Source of the DNA: Chryseobacterium sp. 18061
Lineage (GTDB): Bacteria > Pseudomonadota > Gammaproteobacteria > Enterobacterales > Enterobacteriaceae
Length of the DNA stretch: 64,000 nt
NCBI GenBank assembly: GCA_902706205.1
Contig: CACSKA010000009.1
Coordinates: 62,001-126,000, forward strand
Direction: 5' to 3'
Part shown: in pieces, positions 1 through 7,658 of the stretch
Numbering within the stretch: the stretch's first letter is position 1
Layout of the letters: each line of letters opens with the position of its first letter
The notes under the pieces: generated by a model
Databases searched by the model: none
Told to the model about the DNA's origin: nothing
The model's input: the letters and a program-made list of their open reading frames with translations, nothing else
Position numbers and translations under genes: made by a program

Positions 1-1311
1 ATACTGGCCGTCAATCCTAACAGCGGGACTGTTTATTGCTACATGGCAGGGATATGGGAAAAGCTAGCAGATAGTGAGCTTGAGCGCGTCATGGTGTCAA
101 TTTTTGAAGAACACAAAGCCCATTACACTGAAAAGGGGATTAAATCCGTCGTAGCGACAATGAAACTACAGCTTGCAGTTATTGGTGATCAGCGCGGTGA
201 TTTGATTGGGTTCGAGAATGGTGTTTATGACCTGATTCGACAGACATTCAGCAATCACGGTCCGGAAAACTGGTTAATGAATCACAACGGGATCATCTAT
301 ACCCCACCGGTGCCCAGTGAGAATCTCACGACTCACGCACCGAACTTTAGTCGCTGGCTGACCCATGCTACCGCAAACGACAGCCAGAAAGCTGATCGGA
401 TAAAAGCGGCGTTGTTTATGGTACTGGCGAAACGGCACGACTGGCAGCTATTCATTGAGATTACGGGGGAAGGTGGCAGCGGAAAATCAGTATTCAGCAG
501 CATCGCTACTGCTCTGGCGGGCGAACACAACACCGCTAGCGGAAGCATGAGCACGTTAGATCTCGCCCGAGGGCGTGCGCAGTTTGTCGGAAAAAGTCTG
601 ATTATTATGCCAGACCAGACACGCTACGTGGGTGAAGGAGCCGGGATTAAGGCCATTACAGGTGGTGACCCGGTAGAGATTGACGGTAAATATGAGAAGC
701 AGTTTACAGCCGTTTTAAATGCCGTAGTACTGGCAACCAATAACGAACCTATGACCTTCACAGAGCGTAACGGAGGCATTGCCCGCAGGCGCGTTATATT
801 CCCATTCAACCACACGGTGTCAGATGCCGATAAAGACCCGGACTTAACCGCGAAGATCCGCCGTGAAATCCCTATCATTATTCGTCACCTGCTAAAAGCA
901 TTTACTGACCAGAACAGTGCAAAGAGATTACTCATCGAGCAGCGTGATTCACTGGAGGCACTGGATGTGAAGCGTGGTACTGATCCGGTAATCGATATGT
1001 GTGCTGCACTGTATTTCATGAATGAGCCTAAAGGGTTGATGATGGGTGGCGGCACATGGACAGGCCAGCCAGAACCTCGTAAATATCTGTATCACCTTTA
1101 TCTGGCTTTTATTGAATATCACGGGCTGGGCAAGCCGCTTTCTGTTAATAAATTCTCACGCGCTATCAAATCAGCCGCCAGAGAATATCGAGCCACCTAC
1201 CAGACGCGAAGTATTAATGGCAGAGCACAAACCAACGTGGGATTTACAGGACTGGCAGAGGAATTTATCCCCCGCGCTTTTGGTGTATCTCCACCTCATG
1301 AAAATGAGTGA
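1..1311 (+). CDS. P4-alpha-like phage primase/helicase, 3' part (5' end off window)
   Basis: The reading frame is open from base 1 with no stop, so the gene starts upstream of the window; the Met codon at 43 is internal. The visible part is a superfamily 3 type helicase of the D5/P4-alpha kind. It has a Walker A motif GEGGSGKS at about residues 142-149 counted from the Met at 43, followed by a hydrophobic strand ending in IIMPDQ that acts as the Walker B region, and an NAVVLATNNEP strand typical of motif C. In P4-like satellites this protein primes and unwinds element DNA at its own origin. The protein ends normally with PPHENE and a TGA. It faces the block of minus-strand defence genes. The family is clear; the satellite type is inferred. 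Confidence 0.85.
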   Translation: MLAVNPNSGTVYCYMAGIWEKLADSELERVMVSIFEEHKAHYTEKGIKSVVATMKLQLAVIGDQRGDLIGFENGVYDLIRQTFSNHGPENWLMNHNGIIYTPPVPSENLTTHAPNFSRWLTHATANDSQKADRIKAALFMVLAKRHDWQLFIEITGEGGSGKSVFSSIATALAGEHNTASGSMSTLDLARGRAQFVGKSLIIMPDQTRYVGEGAGIKAITGGDPVEIDGKYEKQFTAVLNAVVLATNNEPMTFTERNGGIARRRVIFPFNHTVSDADKDPDLTAKIRREIPIIIRHLLKAFTDQNSAKRLLIEQRDSLEALDVKRGTDPVIDMCAALYFMNEPKGLMMGGGTWTGQPEPRKYLYHLYLAFIEYHGLGKPLSVNKFSRAIKSAAREYRATYQTRSINGRAQTNVGFTGLAEEFIPRAFGVSPPHENE

Positions 1312-1330
1312 GAATTTTACGACAGGACTT

Positions 1331-1565
1331 ATCCCTACCACTCTACCAAAATGAAGATTAAGCCAGCAATCACAAGGTTTTAGGCATGGTAGATATATCT
1401 ATATTTATCCCTACTTATCCCCATATCCCCCTACTAAGTAATTTACTCCGTGTGGTAGGCTTTCGGCATTTGGTAGGGTTATGTAGGGCCATGAAAATAT
1501 TAGCCTACAAGTCTGAAACTAGCGTTATTACTGGGTTTGTTCAGTTTGGTAGGGCAAGTAGGGAT
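1331..1565. repeat. Cluster of GGTAGGG-type short repeats, candidate origin region
   Basis: The 388-base gap behind the primase gene holds about nine copies of a short word related to TTGGTAGGG or GTAGGG. Copies in one orientation lie near 1453, 1471, 1483, 1546 and 1557, and reverse copies lie near 1333, 1343, 1407 and 1428. They are unevenly spaced. P4-family elements place binding repeats for their alpha primase near or behind the alpha gene, so replication-protein binding is a reasonable inference. No protein is supported here: a 127-codon open frame at 1386-1769 runs through the repeats with odd composition and into the next gene antisense. Confidence 0.5.
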
Positions 1566-1699
1566 ATACATGCTGCAAAAAAATTCACAGGAGGTGTAAA
1601 CATCCTGATTCAGCTACAGATAAGTACCACAACTGGCAGACACCGCGCAGGTGAGTTACGGGTATCGATGCCCTCAATACGCGAACGCTCAGCAAAATT

Positions 1700-2137
1700 T
1701 TATAGACTAAGCCCCATCAACCCCCACGCATCTTTCCAATCAGCAATGCGTTTTGCTGAAATAGCATGATGAGTCGACTCATCATTTTGCGCACGGTGTC
1801 CACCATGTTTCTCCAGATAAACCATATATGCCGTATAAATATCATTCCTGATCCAGGATAGCGGCGTGACATAGAAAGTATTCGGTTCTCGACCAAGATC
1901 GATAAATACCCAAAACTCATTGTCATTTTTATCAAGGGTACACTGGGCAGCATAGTTTGTTGAGGTTTGCCAGGTCCCTGACGTTTTCGCTCTGGTGGTA
2001 ACTTTATACGTTTTACCGTTTGGGGCATCAAATGTGATGGATGACCTGTTGCCCTCTTTCTGGACGATGGCATTACTGGCACCAAGGCTCGTGAGTTTCT
2101 GCAATACCATTAACTGCCCTAATTCTGCTGTAGTCAT
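1700..2137 (-). CDS. Hypothetical protein of the integrated element (145 aa)
   Basis: I do not recognise a named family. The start is well supported by a strong AGGGGGAAAT ribosome site just before the ATG. The protein has no signal peptide or membrane segment. Residues about 30-105 alternate beta strands (ITFDAPNGKTYKVTTRAK, then FWVFIDLG and FYVTPLSWI), an arrangement also seen in small PD-(D/E)XK-like folds, with the Asp in FDAPNG and the Lys in YKVTTRAK as possible but unproven catalytic residues. The tail is rich in His, Trp and Asp. It is the most distal gene of the minus-strand block, 111 bases after the ankyrin gene, so it may be transcribed with it. Function unknown. Confidence 0.6.
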   Translation of the reverse strand: MTTAELGQLMVLQKLTSLGASNAIVQKEGNRSSITFDAPNGKTYKVTTRAKTSGTWQTSTNYAAQCTLDKNDNEFWVFIDLGREPNTFYVTPLSWIRNDIYTAYMVYLEKHGGHRAQNDESTHHAISAKRIADWKDAWGLMGLSL

Positions 2138-2248
2138 ATTTCCCCCTGAGCTGTTTAAAACAATTTAAGCGATCACATCAAATTTGAAGCGATGAAATAA
2201 TCCCGTGAAAAATAGCAAAACAACGCCCAATGATTACTAAAAAAAGCA

Positions 2249-3211
2249 TCATAAGGAACGTGGAGAAATCGACCAAACAGTTTGCAGCCAGGTTAACCGC
2301 TGTTGCAATTGTGGGATGAACTCATTGAGCCAAAACAGGGAAGCAACATAACCCGAAGATCCGCCACCACGACTGAATCGCTCAACGTAAAAGTCGTTGC
2401 CGCCCACCCGATTGATTAACGACTTCCCCGTCAGTGACTGAAATGCTGCCGAAATAATATTCGCTAATTCATCTTTATCTTCAGGGATACTGACCTGACA
2501 TAAAGCCTGTCGCATCTCCAGCCACAAGAACAAACTCCCTCTCAATCCCCATTGCGTCGGAGCAGGATCAAATAAGTCGGATACAACGGCCCAATCACTT
2601 TCCAGATAGCTAATCTTTTTTGCCGCAACTTTATGTACCAGCGGGAAAAATATTAGCCTGAAAAAATCCGGTTCAATCTCAAACGTAAAACTACTAGAAA
2701 CGGAAAAACGAACAGAATCGACAGTGGATATTGCTTTCCCCGTCAACGCAAAAAAGAGGTGACTTAGTCTGGTATCCAGTTCGTTAAGGTCATCAGGGCA
2801 TTGCTCAACACCTGAAGCCGCAATCATTTTATCGACCAAAATTTGGTTGCCATCATAATCCGTGAACAATTGCCGCTCAGTGGCAACCACCTTTCTGAGA
2901 ATTTGCGCGATAGTCACTTTTTGCGGGAAAAGAAGATACTCCAGTTCAGGCCGCTTGTGCTTTTCAACCACGATGCCAAAAGCAGTCTGCCGCTTAGTAT
3001 TCGTTGTCGCACTTCGGTCAGCGCCAAGAGTTAACAGTTCTCCAATAACCGACAAATTTGCTCCATGCCATGCAGCCTGATGCAGCGAGGTATAACCTTT
3101 AGGTTCACTGGGGTGATTTACTAGATCAGGATAATCACGAAGAATGGGTAAAAGCGTATTCCATTCGCCCTGGAAGGCGAGTTTCAATACTTTATCGCTA
3201 ACTGACATCAT
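2249..3211 (-). CDS. Ankyrin-repeat protein linked to type I restriction operon
   Basis: The N-terminal third carries two to three ankyrin repeats; the signature TSLHQAAWHGANLSVIGELL with LGAD after it is clear at about residues 40-65, and a weaker repeat follows. The remaining 200 residues match nothing I can name, but contain a Gly-rich segment RFSRGGGSSGY near the C-terminus. There is no signal peptide, so it should be cytoplasmic. Two ATG codons stand in tandem at 3211 and 3208 behind GAGAGG; either could be used. It begins 11 bases after the nuclease gene, so the two are almost certainly co-transcribed and probably translationally linked. Ankyrin repeats bind proteins; a partner such as the nuclease or the restriction complex is inference. 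Confidence 0.7.
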   Translation of the reverse strand: MMSVSDKVLKLAFQGEWNTLLPILRDYPDLVNHPSEPKGYTSLHQAAWHGANLSVIGELLTLGADRSATTNTKRQTAFGIVVEKHKRPELEYLLFPQKVTIAQILRKVVATERQLFTDYDGNQILVDKMIAASGVEQCPDDLNELDTRLSHLFFALTGKAISTVDSVRFSVSSSFTFEIEPDFFRLIFFPLVHKVAAKKISYLESDWAVVSDLFDPAPTQWGLRGSLFLWLEMRQALCQVSIPEDKDELANIISAAFQSLTGKSLINRVGGNDFYVERFSRGGGSSGYVASLFWLNEFIPQLQQRLTWLQTVWSISPRSL

Positions 3212-3222
3212 TCCAGCCTCTC

Positions 3223-4329
3223 TTATTCTGCCCGTTCAGTGTCCCAGTGTAAAAAAATACGCTTTAGCTTATCGACTGTGTGCCGCCATTTTGGTGTGGT
3301 CGGTTTGCAGACCGTATTCTGATTGCCAAAGAAGCCAATCTCATTAACCGCTTCTTGTTCGCTGCGGGTTTCCAGCCACTTCACAGGGACAAAATATTCC
3401 GATTTATCAGGGTTATCCGCATTCTGACGATAGAGATTGCTGTACTTAAGCACATCCATTGCCAGCTTTTCACCGTCGTCAGTGTTGATGGTGAAGCTAC
3501 TGGCAGGCTCAACGGCGCTCTGCACAATGCCGACGCCGACGTAACCCGTTGCCGGGATTTTTGCCCAAATTCGGTCACCCGGCTGGAGCTGTTTTAAGGT
3601 CTGGCTGTACCAGCTTCCACCACCAGCACTGATAAACCCGTAGCGACGCGCCTCTTCCCAGTTGCGGCTCTGCGGGTCACCAAACGAAACATAGAACTCA
3701 CCGTTCCAGGGTTCCTTCGCATTGGCGCTGGTTGCAGTCGCTTGTGCGGCATTGGTTTGCGTTTCGCTCGGGTCGAGAAGCCAGGCTCGGCTTAAGAACT
3801 GCTCGTCACCGTGCTGAAATACCTTGAAAAACAGTACGTTAATCGAGATGCCATTCTTACTGAGGTAATCGACAATGCGCTCGGTGGACGGATCCAGCTC
3901 TGCCGCCACGATAATGATTTGGTGCGACTGGTTAAGTGACTCTTCTTCCAGTTCAGTATTGAAGCGTTGTTTGAACGCCTCACCCAAATTGCCACCACCG
4001 GAGAATTTCTCGTAAATCTGCGACAGGCGATCGGCGGTTAAGTCATCGACCCAGGAGGCGTAATCCAGCGCTTGCGCGACCACTTCACGTGGTGTGCGAT
4101 CACGCTTCAGCTCAATCAGGATCAGCGAAGCATCCGGCGCAATCGCCAGCAGGTCGATACGCCCTTTATCGAGGGTATTTTCCTGATGGCCGATGATCAT
4201 CCACTGGTCAGAGAGGATGGTGGGATCATTTAAAATCATCTTCTCCAGCAGTTGTTCGCTGGCAAGTTTGCTGATGGTAAGCGGCTGAGGATTCTCCCCC
4301 ACCCGCCAGATTGCATGATGAACCGGCAC
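3223..4329 (-). CDS. RecB/NucS-type PD-(D/E)XK nuclease with possible base-reader domain
   Basis: The N-terminal domain carries a complete RecB-type nuclease signature: Glu29 in an early helix, Asp59 in GRIDLL, Glu73-x-Lys75 in LIELK, and Gln86-xxx-Tyr90. This matches the DUF91/NucS-like group. A linker rich in Ala, Thr and Asn at about 190-208 leads to a C-terminal domain with NWEEARRYGFISAGGG and GDRIWAKIPATGYVGVGIV. That pattern resembles PUA/EVE-like folds, which read modified bases. The start is a GTG with an AAGGAA ribosome site 8 bases ahead, 10 bases after hsdS, so it is part of the hsd operon. A role as an extra restriction nuclease is inference. Nuclease fold likely; domain two tentative. 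Confidence 0.75.
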   Translation of the reverse strand: MPVHHAIWRVGENPQPLTISKLASEQLLEKMILNDPTILSDQWMIIGHQENTLDKGRIDLLAIAPDASLILIELKRDRTPREVVAQALDYASWVDDLTADRLSQIYEKFSGGGNLGEAFKQRFNTELEEESLNQSHQIIIVAAELDPSTERIVDYLSKNGISINVLFFKVFQHGDEQFLSRAWLLDPSETQTNAAQATATSANAKEPWNGEFYVSFGDPQSRNWEEARRYGFISAGGGSWYSQTLKQLQPGDRIWAKIPATGYVGVGIVQSAVEPASSFTINTDDGEKLAMDVLKYSNLYRQNADNPDKSEYFVPVKWLETRSEQEAVNEIGFFGNQNTVCKPTTPKWRHTVDKLKRIFLHWDTERAE

Positions 4330-4339
4330 CGTCTGTTCC

Positions 4340-6115
4340 TTAGCTTAGGGCTGCATCGGTAAGCGCATCCGCCAGGTGGAGCTGGGTTTGCTGGGCGGAT
4401 TGCAGGCGGCATTTGAGGGAGTCGCAAACATTCAGAAGTGATATGTACTGTTCTAAAATTCTACTTGTCTCACTAATTGGAGGTAGTGCAATAAAACATC
4501 CGCGAAGTTGAGTTTTATTTATTGATGCCAAATTTGTTGTTTGCTTACTAGCGCCCGCGAAATAATCTCGTGACACAGACGAATTCATAAATGTCTCAAG
4601 CCATTTAACGTTCAACTCATTAACGAGTGGTCTAGCCTTAAAAACATGATTTTGGTTAGCCACATAAAATGTGGCATCAGTCCAAACAGCAGTTCTTCCA
4701 ACAGTATCCCAGTCACCGCCTTCTGTAATTAATAGATCATTTAATTTAACATGATACTTGTCTTTTTCATCAACGGGAATTTCTATTGTTTTAATTTCTG
4801 ACAAATCAAGATATCCCCGTTGTACATTTGCCACACGAAGATATGGTACTGAAATCAATTCTCTACCTACAAGGTTCCTACCTTTAGTTATACCACTTTG
4901 GATATCAACAATATCTTCAAAGCGGCACCACTCCCACCCCTTCGGCAATACAAAAGGCTTTTCCTCATCACTGACTGGCGGCAACGGTTTTTGTTTTTTA
5001 ATTTTCCCTTCTTTTACCAGCTGCACTTTTTCCTGCTCAATACGTTTAAGCAGTTCAGAAGCCGGTTCATCGTTAGGATCCTGCGGCACCAGTTTCCCCA
5101 TTACCGCCAGTTGCAGAATAGTTTGTTTAAGTGCGTCGATACTCGCTTCGGTGGTAAATAGCGTGTCGAAATGCTGGCTGATTCGCGCCCAGTTTTCGGC
5201 GAGTTCCTCTGCATTATGGCTATCGGTCAGCGTTGCTAGCAGGGTTTCGACAAGCTGAGAATGTGCATCCAGACTGGTCAGGGATTGCTGTTCCAGTTGG
5301 TCGCAGAGGGACATTAATTCGTTTATTTTGGCGATAATTCGCTTCTGTTCAGACAAAGAAGCAAGAGGTACAAGAAAACGTTCTAAATCAGTTGCAGCAA
5401 GATTTGGTTGTGCTGTTCCATTATCATATTTTTTTATGTATCTATAGGAAACAGGAGTATTAAAATAAAGATTAACATATTCATTATTTACTAATGGCAA
5501 TGTTCTAACAATTACTAATGAGGATGCAATTGCACCTGACAAATTATCAACAAGAGCAGACTTACCTAAAGAACCTCTCAGGCAAAATAAGATATCTCCA
5601 TGATGAAACTTACCTGAGCGCAAGGAATTGAAATGCTCATTTTTAATAAAGGTCATTTCATTTTCATCTATTCCACCATTAACCAAATGTCCTGCATTGA
5701 CAAATGGCACTCCGGACTCAACAAGCGTCGATTTATTCGGATAGTTTTTACTCCGATCGCCATTCTCAAGTAGGCATATATTTTTTAAAGCCGTCCACTC
5801 CCACCCCACCGGCAATTCAAAAGGCTTCTCTTCCTCACTAATTTCCGGCAAAGGCTTTTGCTTTTTAATCTTCCCCTGTTTTACCAGTTCGGCTTTCTCA
5901 GCAGCAATTCGCTTTAACAACTCAGACGCCGGTTCATCATTCGGGTCTTGCGGTACCAGTTTGCCGCGCACTGCCAGTTCTAAGATCAGCTCGCGCAGCT
6001 TTTTAATGCCGTAGAGATCTATTTTACCGTTACTGCCGCGCCCGGCGGTGGAGCGGGTTTGCAGGGCAGAAGTCCAGGTATCAATGTGTTGGGTAATCAG
6101 TTTTTCAACGGCCAT
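4340..6115 (-). CDS. hsdS: Type I restriction-modification specificity subunit HsdS
   Basis: HsdS recognises the bipartite DNA target for the methylase M2S and the restriction complex R2M2S. The protein of 591 residues fits the type IB (EcoAI-like) size. It shows the internal repeat expected of HsdS: the segment containing GKLVPQDPNDEPASELLKRI followed by a Lys-rich stretch and a GWEW motif occurs at about residues 50-105 and again at about 340-400. Each copy precedes one target recognition domain. Both recognition domains are clearly more AT-rich in DNA than the conserved segments, as expected for exchanged specificity cassettes. Its ATG overlaps the hsdM stop by one base (TGATG), and the nuclease gene follows after 10 bases. 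Confidence 0.95.
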   Translation of the reverse strand: MAVEKLITQHIDTWTSALQTRSTAGRGSNGKIDLYGIKKLRELILELAVRGKLVPQDPNDEPASELLKRIAAEKAELVKQGKIKKQKPLPEISEEEKPFELPVGWEWTALKNICLLENGDRSKNYPNKSTLVESGVPFVNAGHLVNGGIDENEMTFIKNEHFNSLRSGKFHHGDILFCLRGSLGKSALVDNLSGAIASSLVIVRTLPLVNNEYVNLYFNTPVSYRYIKKYDNGTAQPNLAATDLERFLVPLASLSEQKRIIAKINELMSLCDQLEQQSLTSLDAHSQLVETLLATLTDSHNAEELAENWARISQHFDTLFTTEASIDALKQTILQLAVMGKLVPQDPNDEPASELLKRIEQEKVQLVKEGKIKKQKPLPPVSDEEKPFVLPKGWEWCRFEDIVDIQSGITKGRNLVGRELISVPYLRVANVQRGYLDLSEIKTIEIPVDEKDKYHVKLNDLLITEGGDWDTVGRTAVWTDATFYVANQNHVFKARPLVNELNVKWLETFMNSSVSRDYFAGASKQTTNLASINKTQLRGCFIALPPISETSRILEQYISLLNVCDSLKCRLQSAQQTQLHLADALTDAALS

Positions 6116-7584
6116 CAGTTTGCCCCTTTGCCTGCCAGTGCGGCACCGAGAATATCGCGTAGCTGGTTGCGTAGTTCGCTGATTTCTTCCTGCTGAGTCT
6201 GGAACTGAGCCAGCAGTTCATCCGGGTCGTGGCTGATGGTTTCGCCCTGGTACGGGTTTTTAATGTCGAGGTTAAAGTTGCGGGCGATGATGTCATCAAT
6301 GCTGACTTTCCACGCCTGGTTGTTCTCTTCACGGCTGGCAAAGCCGTCAGCTTCACTGCCCCACCAGTCGATTTCAGTCTGGAACTCTTCAAACTTCATC
6401 GGTTTGGTTTTGCTGTAGTTCTTCACGCCATCCGGGTACGGGTGCTCATAGAACCAGATCTCTTTGGTTGGCTGGCCTTTGGTGAAGAACAGAATATTAG
6501 TTTTGATGCCGGTGTACGGGTTAAACACGCCGTTTGGCAAACGCACGATGGTGTGCAGATTGCACTCTTCGGTCAGCAGTTTTTTGATTTTGGTTTTCAC
6601 GCCTTCGCCAAATAGCGTGCCGTCTGGCAACACCACCGCTGCGCGGCCTTTATCAGCCAGCACTTCAATAATCAGTTGCAGGAACAGGTCGGCGGTTTCG
6701 CGGGTCTGCATTTCTGCCGGGAAGTTTTTCTCGATACCATCTTCTTCGGTGCCGCCAAACGGCGGGTTGGTGACAATCACGTCAAGCTGCTCATCCCAGG
6801 AAGAAAGCGGTTTGTTAAGCGTGTTGTCGTGGCGGATTTGTACCGGTACTTCAATGCCGTGCAACAGCATATTGGTGGTACACAACAAGTGTGGAAGCTG
6901 CTTTTTCTCCACGCCAAAAATCTGCTTTTGCAGTGTTTTATGGTCTTCGGTGGTTTTAACGTAATGCTCTTTCACATGGTCGAATGAACATGCCAGGAAA
7001 CCGCCTGTGCCGCAAGCCGGGTCCATAATGGACTCACCCAGTTTCGGGTCGATGCGGTTGACCATAAAGCGCGTCACCGCACGCGGGGTATAGAACTCGC
7101 CCGCATTGCCCGCATTTTGCAGGTCACGCAGGATTTGCTCGTATATGTCGCCAAACAGGTGGCGCTCGGAGCTGCTGCTGAAGTCGATTTCGTTCAGTTT
7201 ATTGATCACCTGGCGCAGCAGGGTGCCGTTTTTCATGTAGTTATAGGCATCGCTAAACGCTTGTTTCACCACAAAACCGCGTGGGTTTTTATCGATTGGT
7301 GCAATCATGCTTTTCAGCGTCGGGAACAGGTCGTCATTCACAAACTCCAGCAGCTCATCGCCAGTAATCCCTTCGCTGTTCGCAGCCCAGGTGCGCCACA
7401 GGTAACGTTTAGGGATTGGCAACTGGTAGTCATCCTGCTCCAGTTCCAGTTCTTCTTCCTGGGTGTCAAAAATTTTCAGGAACAGCAGCCAGGAAAGCTG
7501 GCCTAAGCGTTGGGCATCGCCGTCTACGCCTGCGTCTTTGCGCATGATGTCCTGGAGGGATTTTATGACTGAGCTAATCGACAT
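6115..7584 (-). CDS. hsdM: Type I restriction-modification DNA methyltransferase HsdM
   Basis: HsdM transfers a methyl group from S-adenosylmethionine to adenine N6 in the hsdS-chosen target. The sequence shows an N-terminal helical HsdM domain, the cofactor motif DPACGTGGFL at 188-197 and the catalytic NPPF at 273-276. Length 489 matches EcoAI-type (IB) methylases as I know them. The start is supported by GGAAAG upstream. It follows hsdR after 74 bases, an interval that contains a hairpin with a T-run, and overlaps hsdS by one base. Order hsdR-hsdM-hsdS on one strand is typical of type IB. Confidence 0.96.
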   Translation of the reverse strand: MSISSVIKSLQDIMRKDAGVDGDAQRLGQLSWLLFLKIFDTQEEELELEQDDYQLPIPKRYLWRTWAANSEGITGDELLEFVNDDLFPTLKSMIAPIDKNPRGFVVKQAFSDAYNYMKNGTLLRQVINKLNEIDFSSSSERHLFGDIYEQILRDLQNAGNAGEFYTPRAVTRFMVNRIDPKLGESIMDPACGTGGFLACSFDHVKEHYVKTTEDHKTLQKQIFGVEKKQLPHLLCTTNMLLHGIEVPVQIRHDNTLNKPLSSWDEQLDVIVTNPPFGGTEEDGIEKNFPAEMQTRETADLFLQLIIEVLADKGRAAVVLPDGTLFGEGVKTKIKKLLTEECNLHTIVRLPNGVFNPYTGIKTNILFFTKGQPTKEIWFYEHPYPDGVKNYSKTKPMKFEEFQTEIDWWGSEADGFASREENNQAWKVSIDDIIARNFNLDIKNPYQGETISHDPDELLAQFQTQQEEISELRNQLRDILGAALAGKGAN

Positions 7585-7601
7585 GTTTTCTTTCCGTTTT
7601 T

Positions 7602-7641
7602 AAAAAATGATGCCACCGGGAGCCATAAGCACCAGGTGGCA
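7602..7641 (-). terminator. Hairpin plus T-run between hsdR and hsdM
   Basis: On the minus strand the arms TGCCACC and GGTGGCA enclose a 17-base loop and are followed within three bases by six T residues. This has the form of an intrinsic terminator or attenuator just after hsdR. The stem is short (7 bp) and the loop large, so termination would be partial. It may keep methylase and restriction subunits at different levels, provided hsdM has its own promoter. Confidence 0.4.
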
Positions 7642-7658
7642 GAATAGTGGTTAGGTTA

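Noticed and set aside
1386..1769. Open frame of 127 codons behind the primase gene
   Set aside because: It runs through the GGTAGGG repeats, has no ribosome site or domain, and overlaps a better-supported gene on the other strand.
4340..6115. Possible gene fusion or internal duplication in hsdS
   Set aside because: The internal repeat is the normal two-recognition-domain structure of HsdS.
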